Assembly (NCBI GenBank): GCA_002389265.1
Contig: DGOD01000230.1
Location: forward strand, 1 to 25,631
DNA length: 25,631 nt
Direction: 5' to 3'
Origin: Gammaproteobacteria bacterium UBA4475
Lineage (GTDB): Bacteria > Pseudomonadota > Gammaproteobacteria > Pseudomonadales > Azotimanducaceae
Below the pieces are notes generated by a model. It had not been told where the DNA came from, searched no databases, and saw only the letters and a program-made list of their open reading frames with translations. Below, in pieces: positions 16,706 to 24,589 of the stretch (its first letter is position 1; the number at the start of each line of letters is the position of its first letter). A program made the translations under genes and the position numbers.

Positions 16706-17683
16706 ATGACAATTGCCAATGAGAGCTCAACGACTATCGAGTCTGCCTATCGTATCGACAGCAGTGAACCTGGCTGCCAGGTGTACCTGCGCAATAAGCG
16801 CCGAGGCGATCTACCTGAGACTCATGATGCCGCGCGTACAGTACTATTTGTCCATGGCGCAACCTATGCGTCGACTCTGACCTTCGACTACGAAATCGAA
16901 GGTGCTTCATGGATGGATCAGCTGGCACAACAGGGGTTTGATACCTGGTGTATCGACTTACTGGGTTACGGTTGCTCGGACCGGCCTAAAGCGATGAATG
17001 AACCCGCAGAAGACCACCCTCCGATCTGTGACACTCGCATGGCCGCCGATGACGTAAACCGAGCAATCGCCTTTATTCAACATCAGCGGAATATTCCGCA
17101 ATTGAACCTGATTGGCTATTCCTGGGGAACCGCCATTGCCGGAACCTGTGCCGGCGAACGTCCTGAGTCGATTCGTAAACTGGTATTGTACGGTGCCTTG
17201 TGGGTAACGGCAGGCGCTACCTCCGGTCTTGTTCCCGCGACGCTCGGGTCTTACCGCACTGTGGATGTCCAAGCGGCCAGCACACGCTGGGCGCAAGGCC
17301 TAAGCCAAGCCGAAATCGATAACATAGTGCCTCCATCAAGAGTCGAACACTGGTGCACCACGGCGATTAACAGCGACCCGCGTGCAGAGGAAACCGAACC
17401 ACCAACACTGCGGGCACCCACCGGGGTAATCAAAGATTTTATGCACTATTCTGCTAGCGCGGAACCTTGGTATGCGCCTCAAAAAATACTCGCACCGACA
17501 TTGATTGTGGTTGGCGAGTGGGATCGTGAGACGACGCCAGAACAATGCCAAACAGTATTCTCACAATTAGACAATGTACCGCTTAAACGCCTGACCATTA
17601 TCGGTGAAGGTACCCACTCGCTGTTGCTGGAGAATCATCGCCACGAACTGCATGTGGTGGTCAGTGATTTTCTCAAGGAGTAG
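16706..17683 (+). CDS. Alpha/beta-fold hydrolase
   Basis: A 325-residue cytoplasmic alpha/beta hydrolase without signal peptide. Visible motifs are the oxyanion strand VLFVHGATYAS (46-56), CIDLLGYGCSDRP (82-94), nucleophile elbow GYSWGT with Ser139, acid GEWDRETT with Asp273, and histidine GEGTHSLL with His304. The catalytic triad is complete. The cap region (about 165-250) contains nothing that reveals the substrate; esterase, lactonase, C-C hydrolase or peptidase are all possible. The start overlaps an out-of-frame ATG at 16701 (ATGCCATGAC), and no strong Shine-Dalgarno is seen. It follows cstA by 49 bases and converges on the thioesterase gene, with only 55 bases between the stops. Confidence 0.88.
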   Translation: MTIANESSTTIESAYRIDSSEPGCQVYLRNKRRGDLPETHDAARTVLFVHGATYASTLTFDYEIEGASWMDQLAQQGFDTWCIDLLGYGCSDRPKAMNEPAEDHPPICDTRMAADDVNRAIAFIQHQRNIPQLNLIGYSWGTAIAGTCAGERPESIRKLVLYGALWVTAGATSGLVPATLGSYRTVDVQAASTRWAQGLSQAEIDNIVPPSRVEHWCTTAINSDPRAEETEPPTLRAPTGVIKDFMHYSASAEPWYAPQKILAPTLIVVGEWDRETTPEQCQTVFSQLDNVPLKRLTIIGEGTHSLLLENHRHELHVVVSDFLKE

Positions 17684-17738
17684 CTGCCTGGCCATAGCTA
17701 TCGAAGGCACTATTCAACAAACATGACACCCGACGGCT

Positions 17739-18170
17739 TTACGTTGCCGCAGTGCTGCGCAAGGCGTACAAGACTCGACCTTTGGCACAGAGTCGCCCTT
17801 CGTCATCAGTAACGCTAACTTCGATATTACACAGTTGGCGACCGCGTTTAATCACGATGGCTTCAGCATCAATATAGTCACCATGGGCCTGGCGCAAATA
17901 GGTGACTTGCAGATCCGCCGTGCCTGCTGGTTCGGTACCCGCTCTCAGGCCGGTAAATATCGCAGGAATCGTTGCCATATCAATCATGGTGGCGATCACA
18001 CCACCATTAACACTGCCGCCGATGCCCGTGGGCGTCGTCGCGGTCTTGCGCAGCCGCAGGCGAGCATAGCCGTCACGGCGCTCGACTAAGGTAAGACCTA
18101 GATATTGGTGAAACGGTATCTCATCGAAATGATCAAAATAAGTTGGATCCTGTGCTGGCTCGACCGGCAT
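17739..18170 (-). CDS. PaaI-like hotdog-fold thioesterase
   Basis: A 143-residue single hotdog domain of the PaaI/YdiI-type acyl-CoA thioesterase group. The helix signature GGSVNGGVIATMIDMA (51-66) carries Asn55 where many relatives have His, then Gly-Gly, and the Asp64 expected to position water. The following strands, DLQVTYLRQAHGDYIDAEA and GRQLCNIEVSVTDDEGRLCAKGRV, are typical. No transit signal is present. Enzymes of this class hydrolyse aryl- or medium-chain acyl-CoA esters in the cytoplasm, usually as house-cleaning or in aromatic or fatty acid catabolism. It is downstream of the ruined P450 gene on the same strand, which may once have been part of the same catabolic set. The substrate is unknown. 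Confidence 0.88.
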   Translation of the reverse strand: MPVEPAQDPTYFDHFDEIPFHQYLGLTLVERRDGYARLRLRKTATTPTGIGGSVNGGVIATMIDMATIPAIFTGLRAGTEPAGTADLQVTYLRQAHGDYIDAEAIVIKRGRQLCNIEVSVTDDEGRLCAKGRVLYALRSTAAT

Positions 18171-18315
18171 AGTGTATTTCCCCAGATTAAATTAATACGC
18201 CAAACGCCAACTGTCGGCAGCAAATTTCACAGCACGAACCCCTGCGTTCAGCGAGCCCCTCTCATTAATACTAATAGTGAATCAACGAGGGCTTCGATAT
18301 CAATCAAAAAACCGC

Positions 18316-18894
18316 TTATTTGCGCTGCGGAATAACCGGCACTACGCTGACATCGCGGATGAAGTTGTTCGGTAAACGGACCGCATCAGCGGCCAGTTTA
18401 ATCGTGCTGAAGCGTTGCATGATTTCTTACCAGAGAACCCGCAGCGGTATCTCGGCCAAGCGATTACCCATGCAACGATGCACCCCGAAACCAAAGGCCA
18501 CGTGCGCCCGCGCATTAGGTCGATCAATAATGAGCTTGTCGGCATCCTGAAATACCGATTCGTCGCGGATAACCGACAAACACCACCCAATGACCTTGTC
18601 ATCTTCCTTAATCCGTTTTCCGCGCTAATTAAAGTCCTGTAGGGCCGTGCGGCGCATATGGATAAGCTGCGTTTGCCAGCGGACCATTTCCGCCAACAGG
18701 TTAGAAATCAAGGCATGATTCGCCTTTAATTTTACAAATTGATCTGGGAATTCATTTAACGCGAGAGCGCCGCCGCTGATGCTATTGCGAGTCGTGTCAT
18801 TATCGCCAACGATCAACAAAAAGACATTACCCAGAAACAACATGGGGATATCAGTCACGTCTTGAGTTTTATCACCGCCGGGCCAGTATGGAAA
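18316..18894 (-). pseudogene. Cytochrome P450 remnant (CYP153-like C-terminal part)
   Basis: The minus-strand frame, read from just after a TGA (18895-18897) to the final TAA (18316-18318), gives about 190 residues of a bacterial P450. The I-helix LGNVFLLIVGDNDTTRNS, the K-helix/ExxR region EMVRWQTQLIHMRRTALQD, the heme-binding loop FGFGVHRCMGNRLAEIPLR, and an end like NNFIRDVSVVPVIPQRK are all recognisable. The NDTTRNS and GNRLAE wording is what I remember from CYP153 terminal alkane hydroxylases. The frame is broken by TAG at 18625-18627 and TAA at 18427-18429 (codon after LRVLW), and the N-terminal half is absent. The gene cannot make a functional enzyme. The conserved heme loop suggests recent decay. 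Confidence 0.85.
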
Positions 18895-19125
18895 TCAAAC
18901 AAACTGTGGTGACGCGGGGCTATGGCACCAGCGAACAACTCGCCTCAGACAGAGGCCTCGCTAAATTCTTGATATGCACGTATGAGATCAGCTTGACTAG
19001 AACGCTCCGCGGCACGTCTTCTTGCAGCTCGCCATCCTATTGATCCCGATAAACGTCAACATTCGACAGGAAGACAACCTCAAAAAGACCAGCACGGTTC
19101 AATTTTTGTGAAAACACTGAGGAAT
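18895..19125 (-). other. Decayed sequence upstream of the P450 remnant
   Basis: No intact gene. One minus-strand frame reads GELQEDVPRSVLVKLISYV and neighbouring residues between a TAG on either side. It looks protein-like, but I could not assign it. It may be debris of the missing P450 N-terminus or of an adjacent lost gene. Confidence 0.35.
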
Positions 19126-19166
19126 AAAAAAAACCCCTCGGCCACGAAGTGAGCGAGGGGTTTTTT
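19126..19166 (-). terminator. Strong intrinsic terminator of the TonB receptor gene
   Basis: CCCCTCG (19134-19140) pairs perfectly with CGAGGGG (19154-19160). The stem extends through A/T pairs, there is an inner CAC-GAA-GTG mini-stem, and an eight-T run follows on the minus strand. It lies 18 bases after the receptor stop. The A-run on the other side makes it able to act in both directions, which would also shield the P450 remnant. Confidence 0.92.
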
Positions 19167-19183
19167 AGTCTAGCAAAAGGTTT

Positions 19184-21868
19184 TTACTCGAAAGAGTACT
19201 TCGCCTTTACGTACCACTGTCCGCCGTTCATAGCAAACGGACCTGACTCTGGGTACAGCTGACCCACACTCAGTGCACTTGGGTTTTTATCATTGTAGGT
19301 GTCGAACAGATTGCTCACACCACCAATTAATTCGAGCCCGTTAACCAGCTCATAAGCCAGTTCTACGTCAACAAGCAACTCATTACTGACGCCAGTAACA
19401 CCATTGCCTGTGTCATCCCACTGGCCATAGTAGTTCACGCGAACCATGCTTCGCAGAGCACCCTGACTATGGGTCCAAGACAAGTTACCCTTAAACTTAG
19501 GCAGCAAATCTTCGAGGGCCGCCACTCGGCCAGCACTGATAGGGTTAGTAACACCTCTATTGGTGACCTGCGTATCGTTCCAGTTCATAGCGAGTGTGAC
19601 GTTAGAAGATCCTTCCCAAACATCAAAACCAACTCGTCCCACTACATCGATGCCCTGTGTTTCGGTATCGAAGCTATTCGCGAAGAAGCGGAATGCTGAC
19701 AAATCATCCAAGCCGATGAAATCCTGGCGATCAATCACACCGGATGCACTAAGGCCTGTCAGAGCATCAGTTACGCTCGTAAAGGTTGTGCCACCGCCGG
19801 CAAAATTCAACGCATCCAGGAAGTCGACGTCGGCGCCAAGCGCTACGCGGTCTTCTACTTCAATGTTGTAGTAGTCAACGGTCCAAGAAGTTTCGCCAAG
19901 ATCGAAGGCAACACCAATTGACATGTTGACAGCATCTTCTGGCCCAAGTGTTGGACGTCCATTGCCCTGACTCTCAATGAAATCACCAGCAATTTGCCCG
20001 GCTGTTGAGCTCAGAGGTAAGGTGCCCTGATCAACCAGTACGCCGTTGCTGATCTGAGTTGTCACATTGGTAATATTTGCCTGACCCGCAGTAGGCGCGT
20101 GGAAACCAGTGGATATAGCACCACGGATTTTGAAGCCTTCAGATACGCGGTAAAGACCAGCAACCTTGAAGTTAGTGGTATCACCAAACACACTGTAGTC
20201 TTCATAACGCAATGCGCCTTGGAGTGTCAGCGCGTCTGTTACATCCGCCTCTAGTTCTCCGTAAGCCGCCCAGCTATCCTGCGAGCTAGAAGTGCTGTTT
20301 GGAAAGCCACCAAAGCCGTTAGAGCTTGATGAAAAGCCCTGATCAGCAAGAGGGCCGAGTGCATATGACGCTGGATCACCTGCATATAAGTCGAATTCTT
20401 CTTCACGGTACTCACCACCGAAAGAAAACGTTAAGTCTGATGCAAGACCGGCGTCAATGGGGTAACTGAAGTCACCGTTATAGACTGTTTCAGTTTGCTT
20501 CTGACCACCCGGAATGAAATTCCGAGGCGTATTGGGCCCCAAAGATGCGTTCACCGTGTTATTGATGAAAAACTCGGTTTCGTTCGAGCCACGGTATGCG
20601 CTGACGTCATAGCTCAGCCCACTATCGAGTAAACCACGAACACCCACTGCTAAGCTGGCATCTTCGTTGGTGCCACCAAAGCGTGGAACAAAACCGCCCG
20701 GGATCGTTTCAACAAAAGAGAAACAGTTAGCATCAGCTGTTACTTCAGCCAGAATCGTTGCGTCTGGAATCAGACCATCAGTACCCGTTAGAGGGATACC
20801 TGCGGGACATCCGCCGCCTACACCCAAACCGTCCAAGTCACCAACTTTTACAGAGGCAACACCGTTTGGATCCAAGGCGCCCGTCAATGCGTCCACTAAT
20901 GGACCGGCATAGACACCGCCGCGGTTTGTCGGATTACGATAGAAGAAACCACCTGTAGCTTGTCGCTCAGAGATATTACCGAAAGCATAGACCTCAGCGT
21001 ACTGGTTGATCTCGAAAGCACTGTTGATAAAGATTTTAAAATCATCTTCAACGTCAGGCTGTCCCCAATACTGAGGAACTGCGCCAGTGTATGAATTGAT
21101 AGTCTTGAAATCTGCCGCTGCGGTATTACCTGCTGCGATCAAATCCAGCACATCCTGACGAACGATGCTTCGCACAGTTCCGTCTACTTCGCCATACTCT
21201 GCTGTAATGTTGACAAAACCACTATCACCAAGAGGTAAGCCTATGTTGCCTGCCAGGCGATAGTTATCCCCATCACCTTCATAGGTAGAACCTGTGGTGA
21301 CTTCGAGGAAGCCACCTTGAGCCTCGTCGCGCAGCTCAAAATTGATAACACCGGCAATAGCGTCAGATCCATATTGAGAAGAAGCACCATCTCGCAAGAC
21401 CACAACCCGCTTCAGAGCGAGCGACGGAATCGTGGCGATATCAACACCCTGAGCACCATCAGAAATACCACCACCCAGGAAACTGATGACCGAACCACGG
21501 TGACGACGCTTACCATTGACCAACACGAGGGTGTTGTCAGGCGACAGACCACGCAGGTTGGCAGGACGAGAAATCGTTGCTGCGTCGCTTATTGGCTGGG
21601 CGTTAACGTTGTATGAAGGTACTGCTGTACGCATCAAGTCTTGAATGTCTGTAGATGCATTACGAGTAAGCTCATCACCAGCAATCACGTCTACAGGTGC
21701 TGTAGTATCGGTTGCTGATCTTGCTGCTCGGCGAGATCCGATAATCACGATCTCTTCCATATTGGCTGAGTCGCCCTCTGCAGCGATAGCTGCAGGTATC
21801 GCCGCAACCCCGGCTGAAAGCGCTGTTATAAAGCAGGCAAGATAGCGCCTGCGTAGATTAATTTTCAT
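19184..21868 (-). CDS. TonB-dependent outer-membrane receptor
   Basis: An 894-residue 22-strand outer-membrane transporter. The signal peptide is cleaved near AIAA/EG (30) and the TonB box is EEIVIIG (38-44). The plug (about 55-185) contains NLRGLSPDNTLVLVNGKRRH and KRVVVLRDGASSQYGSDAIAGVINFEL, and the barrel ends in WYVKAKYSFE. The mature protein has only two cysteines, C354 and C382, in one large loop, probably forming an extracellular disulfide. The receptor stands alone: no TonB, ExbB/D, SusD, sigma/anti-sigma pair or degradation genes adjoin it, so the substrate (siderophore, peptide, lipid or sugar) is open. GGGGAT precedes the ATG by seven bases. It has its own upstream region (about 300 bases) and a strong terminator, so it is probably transcribed singly. 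Confidence 0.95.
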   Translation of the reverse strand: MKINLRRRYLACFITALSAGVAAIPAAIAAEGDSANMEEIVIIGSRRAARSATDTTAPVDVIAGDELTRNASTDIQDLMRTAVPSYNVNAQPISDAATISRPANLRGLSPDNTLVLVNGKRRHRGSVISFLGGGISDGAQGVDIATIPSLALKRVVVLRDGASSQYGSDAIAGVINFELRDEAQGGFLEVTTGSTYEGDGDNYRLAGNIGLPLGDSGFVNITAEYGEVDGTVRSIVRQDVLDLIAAGNTAAADFKTINSYTGAVPQYWGQPDVEDDFKIFINSAFEINQYAEVYAFGNISERQATGGFFYRNPTNRGGVYAGPLVDALTGALDPNGVASVKVGDLDGLGVGGGCPAGIPLTGTDGLIPDATILAEVTADANCFSFVETIPGGFVPRFGGTNEDASLAVGVRGLLDSGLSYDVSAYRGSNETEFFINNTVNASLGPNTPRNFIPGGQKQTETVYNGDFSYPIDAGLASDLTFSFGGEYREEEFDLYAGDPASYALGPLADQGFSSSSNGFGGFPNSTSSSQDSWAAYGELEADVTDALTLQGALRYEDYSVFGDTTNFKVAGLYRVSEGFKIRGAISTGFHAPTAGQANITNVTTQISNGVLVDQGTLPLSSTAGQIAGDFIESQGNGRPTLGPEDAVNMSIGVAFDLGETSWTVDYYNIEVEDRVALGADVDFLDALNFAGGGTTFTSVTDALTGLSASGVIDRQDFIGLDDLSAFRFFANSFDTETQGIDVVGRVGFDVWEGSSNVTLAMNWNDTQVTNRGVTNPISAGRVAALEDLLPKFKGNLSWTHSQGALRSMVRVNYYGQWDDTGNGVTGVSNELLVDVELAYELVNGLELIGGVSNLFDTYNDKNPSALSVGQLYPESGPFAMNGGQWYVKAKYSFE

Positions 21869-22170
21869 TCATTATCCCCGAAATTAAGAAACCAAGAAGC
21901 TTTGTAGTGTAGCGTAGACCCTCGAGCATAGGCTCAAAAACAGAGGACCTCGACCACCTTGCGGCGTATTCTACCCTCAAATCGCTAAAAATGCTATTTA
22001 ACGACTTGACATCACAGCCGGCGGCCCCTTTTGAAGTAAAAGCTACCCGCATTGCGCCGCAACGCCCCTATTTCCGAGCGCCGGAGTCATCAATGACTGG
22101 GCATTAACAAACCGAGGTTGGCCCGGATGGTAACGGTAGTCCCTAATTCTTGACACCGCCCTTTTGTCGC
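21869..22170. other. Intergenic region upstream of the TonB receptor
   Basis: No convincing gene. It must hold the receptor promoter; a candidate minus-strand -10 is TAGAAT (complement of 21968-21973), without a good -35. A hairpin at 22050-22066 (minus-strand GCGTTGC-GGC-GCAATGC) lies about 105 bases after the VWA gene stop and might terminate it, but lacks a proper U-tract. A perfect TTGACA occurs on the plus strand near 22005, with no matching -10 or gene in front of it. Confidence 0.45.
22085..22098. repeat. Short perfect inverted repeat (possible operator)
   Basis: AGTCAT-CA-ATGACT is a perfect 6-base dyad with a 2-base centre, in the gap between the VWA gene end and the TonB receptor promoter region. 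The size and symmetry fit a dimeric regulator site, but chance is not excluded. Confidence 0.35.
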
Positions 22171-23322
22171 TTACTTCGACAGGTAGTTCATCCCTTCTTC
22201 AATGCCACGGATCGTCAAGGGGAACATCTGGTCATCAACCAGCTTTTTGGTCAAGGCCACTGAGTTTGAATATTCCCATGTGTCCGCAGGCGTTGGATTA
22301 ATCCAAATCAGCTTCTCGAAGGTATCGAGCATCCGTTGAATCCAGATAGCACCGGCTTCCTCGTTCCAATGCTCAACACTACCGCCTGCATGCGTGATCT
22401 CATAGGGGGCCATGGTAGCGTCACCAACAAAGATCACTTTATAGTCGTGAGAGTACTTGTGCATGATATCGAAGGTATCAAGGCGCTCGTTCATCCGCCG
22501 ATTATGCTGTTTCCATACGCCATCGTAGATAAAATTATGAAAATAGAAGGTCTCTAAATGTTTGAACTCGGCCCGGGCCGCAGAGAACAGCTCCTCACAC
22601 ACCTTAACGTGCGCATCCATAGAGCCACCGTTGTCGAGAAACAACAGCACCTTAACCGTATTGCGTCGTTCAGGACGCATTAGGATATCGAGCATGCCAC
22701 CGTTCTTCGCGGTCTTGTCGATGGTACCGCTGATATCGAATTCGTCTTCCGCACCGGTGCGCGCCAGCTTGCGCAGACGTCGCAGGGATATCTTCATCCC
22801 ACGAGTACCCAGTTCGACGTTATCGTCATAGGTCTTATAGTCGCGTTTGTCCCAGTTACGCTTACCACGGCGTTTCTTGCCCGCGCGGTCATCACCGTCA
22901 TCACCCTTACCGTCTCGGCCTTTGCCTTCTTTGTCTTTATCTTTGCCTTCACCGCGCGCAGCATCTTCCACCTGACGTTTGAATTCATCGATGAGTTTTT
23001 CAAGACCACCCAGGGATTTGATCTTTTCGAGTTCCTCGGCCGTCAGAGATTTTTCAAACTCGCGACGCAAATACTCATCGGGAATCATCGCTGCCAACAT
23101 TCCAGACAAGTCTTCGAGACCCTTGAAGTAAGTGCCGAAAGCGCGATCGAATTTATCATAGTGGCGCTCGTCTTTGACGAGAGCCATTCGACTCAGATAA
23201 TAGAATTCATCAATGTCCGCATACACCAGCCGGGCCTTGAGAATATCCAGCAGGTGCAACAGTTCTGTGATGGAAACTGGCACCCGAGCATTTTTCAATG
23301 CCAGGAAAAAGTTGATCAACAT
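22171..23322 (-). CDS. VWA-domain protein (CoxE-like partner of MoxR)
   Basis: A 383-residue cytoplasmic protein of the COG3552/CoxE-like group. The helical N-terminal part (1-120) starts MLINFFLALKNARVPVS. A strongly charged, low-complexity Lys/Asp/Gly/Arg linker (about 123-160) follows. The VWA domain runs from about 222, with the metal-ion site DNGGSM at 230-235 (Asp-x-Gly-x-Ser rather than Asp-x-Ser-x-Ser), then FYFHNFIYDGVW and VIFVGDATMAPYEI. The ATG is 6 bases downstream of the ATPase stop, so the pair is an operon. MoxR/VWA pairs act as chaperone-like machines that insert metals or remodel partner proteins; here the client is unknown. No membrane segment is seen. Confidence 0.92.
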   Translation of the reverse strand: MLINFFLALKNARVPVSITELLHLLDILKARLVYADIDEFYYLSRMALVKDERHYDKFDRAFGTYFKGLEDLSGMLAAMIPDEYLRREFEKSLTAEELEKIKSLGGLEKLIDEFKRQVEDAARGEGKDKDKEGKGRDGKGDDGDDRAGKKRRGKRNWDKRDYKTYDDNVELGTRGMKISLRRLRKLARTGAEDEFDISGTIDKTAKNGGMLDILMRPERRNTVKVLLFLDNGGSMDAHVKVCEELFSAARAEFKHLETFYFHNFIYDGVWKQHNRRMNERLDTFDIMHKYSHDYKVIFVGDATMAPYEITHAGGSVEHWNEEAGAIWIQRMLDTFEKLIWINPTPADTWEYSNSVALTKKLVDDQMFPLTIRGIEEGMNYLSK

Positions 23323-23328
23323 AGTTGT

Positions 23329-24201
23329 TTAACCTTTCTGTGGGCCACTGCCGCCAGTGTTTTGCTGACGACGGTTCATAAACGCTAATCGCTCAAGTAA
23401 CTGCACATCCTGCTCATTTTTAACCAGCGCGCCGTACAGCGGCGGAATCGCTTTCGAGGTGTCTCGATTACGCAAAATTTCTTCAGGGATATCGTCTGCC
23501 ATTAGCAGCTTCAACCAGTCAATCAGCTCGGAAGTCGACGGCTTCTTCTTCAAGCCTGGCACCTTGCGCACGTCAAAGAAAATTTCCATGGCTTCCTTCA
23601 CCAGGTCCTGCTTGATTTTGGGATAATGGACATCAACAATTTCCTGCATGGTAGCGCGATCAGGGAACTGAATGTAGTGGAAGAAACACCGACGCAGAAA
23701 CGCGTCCGGCAGTTCTTTTTCGTTGTTACTGGTGATCACGATCACAGGCCGGTGCTTGGCGACGACGGTTTCACCAGTTTCATAGACGTGAAATTGCATT
23801 TTATCAATTTCGAGTAGCAGGTCATTTGGAAACTCGATGTCGGCCTTATCAATTTCGTCAATCAGCAGCACACACTTTTTATCGCTGGTGAAGGCTTCCC
23901 AGAGCTTGCCTTTGGCAATGTAGTTATTGATGTCATGGACGCGCTCGTCGCCCAGCTGCGAGTCCCGCAGGCGGGATACGGCATCGTATTCATACAAGCC
24001 CTGCTGCGCTTTGGTGGTGGACTTCACGTGCCAGGCAATTAATTCCATGCCCAGCGAGGCGGCAATCTCTTCCGCCAGCATGGTCTTGCCTGTGCCCGGC
24101 TCACCTTTGATGAGCAAGGGCCGTTCAAGGATGACGGCAGCATTAACTGCCATTTGTAGTTCGTCGGTGGCGATATATGTCGTAGTGCTGGAAAATTTCA
24201 T
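23329..24201 (-). CDS. MoxR-type AAA+ ATPase
   Basis: A 290-residue AAA+ ATPase. Walker A GEPGTGKT is at 33-40, the family block HVKSTTKAQQGLYEYDAVSRLRDSQLGDERV at about 58-88, Walker B LLIDEID at 112-118, sensor 1 TSNN at 157-160, and the arginine pair LRRCF at 169-173. The ending KNEQDVQLLERLAFMNRRQQ is shared with relatives that pair with a CoxE-like VWA protein. I place the start at the ATG 24201 because MKFSSTTTYIATDELQ matches the family N-terminus. The in-frame extension to 24333 has no homology, and no strong Shine-Dalgarno is visible. It is first in a two-gene operon with the VWA gene and likely remodels a client protein presented by it. Confidence 0.94.
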   Translation of the reverse strand: MKFSSTTTYIATDELQMAVNAAVILERPLLIKGEPGTGKTMLAEEIAASLGMELIAWHVKSTTKAQQGLYEYDAVSRLRDSQLGDERVHDINNYIAKGKLWEAFTSDKKCVLLIDEIDKADIEFPNDLLLEIDKMQFHVYETGETVVAKHRPVIVITSNNEKELPDAFLRRCFFHYIQFPDRATMQEIVDVHYPKIKQDLVKEAMEIFFDVRKVPGLKKKPSTSELIDWLKLLMADDIPEEILRNRDTSKAIPPLYGALVKNEQDVQLLERLAFMNRRQQNTGGSGPQKG

Positions 24202-24353
24202 ATGATAGTGACCAATTAGTAACCAAGAAAATGATGCGAAGGAAGGTTGATTTTCTGACTCATGCGAATCAATTAGGCGTTTCTTATTAACGTAACAGCC
24301 TCTTACTGTAATTTGGTCGGCGGCACATATCAAGGGGGCCTCTGATTAAGTCT

Positions 24354-24521
24354 TTATTTTCGCCCAAGCAAGCCGCGGCAGCGTTTCGAAAAACGCGGCC
24401 AGGCTTTAAATCCGCGCAGTCTGAGGTTTCCGGCTAACTCGGCAAGTGCCTCGACGGCCCTGCAAAACAGGCCTTTAGCCGGATTCCTCAAGAACCCTGA
24501 AGCAGCACAACCAATCAACAT
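24354..24521 (-). CDS. Possible small basic protein (55 aa), unrecognised
   Basis: An ATG-to-TAA frame on the minus strand between the membrane protein gene and moxR. It begins MLIGCAASGF, continues through an Ala/Glu/Leu helix-like stretch (RAVEALAELAGNLRLRG) and ends in an Arg/Lys-rich tail (WPRFSKRCRGLLGRK). The amphipathic helix plus basic tail look protein-like rather than random. No Shine-Dalgarno is visible before the ATG, and internal TTG starts are possible. An 8-base inverted repeat and a hairpin lie inside the frame, so a structured RNA is the main alternative. It is on the same strand as its neighbours, 68 bases after the membrane protein stop. I do not recognise a family. Confidence 0.3.
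   Translation of the reverse strand: MLIGCAASGFLRNPAKGLFCRAVEALAELAGNLRLRGFKAWPRFSKRCRGLLGRK
24430..24482. repeat. Inverted repeat CCGGCTAA ... TTAGCCGG with inner hairpin
   Basis: CCGGCTAA (24430-24437) and TTAGCCGG (24475-24482) are perfect complements 37 bases apart. Between them lies a second imperfect hairpin, CCTG-CAAAA-CAGG extended by GG/CC across a bulge (about 24454-24472). Together they could fold into one branched stem on either strand. Confidence 0.6.
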
Positions 24522-24589
24522 TCATCATATTGATGAGAATTCATGAAAGTCAATGTTATCCGCGGCCGGCTTGCTTATACCGAGCGAGC

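Larger units (their letters stand above)
24202..24589. other. 388-base region between moxR and the membrane protein gene
   Basis: It holds the moxR promoter region (no clear -35/-10 found), a possible 55-codon ORF on the minus strand, a GCGTTT-CGAA-AAACGC hairpin at 24381-24396, an 8-base perfect inverted repeat spanning 24430-24482, and a TCATCA-TAT-TGATGA dyad near 24521-24535. No standard gene or RNA family was recognised. Confidence 0.5.

Noticed and set aside
21858..22052. 64-codon minus-strand frame before the TonB receptor
   Set aside because: It runs through the expected promoter/leader region, overlaps the receptor start, and shows no domain or ribosome site.
24202..24333. 44-residue N-terminal extension of the MoxR ATPase
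   Set aside because: The family begins at MKFS-type sequence; the extension resembles translated promoter DNA.
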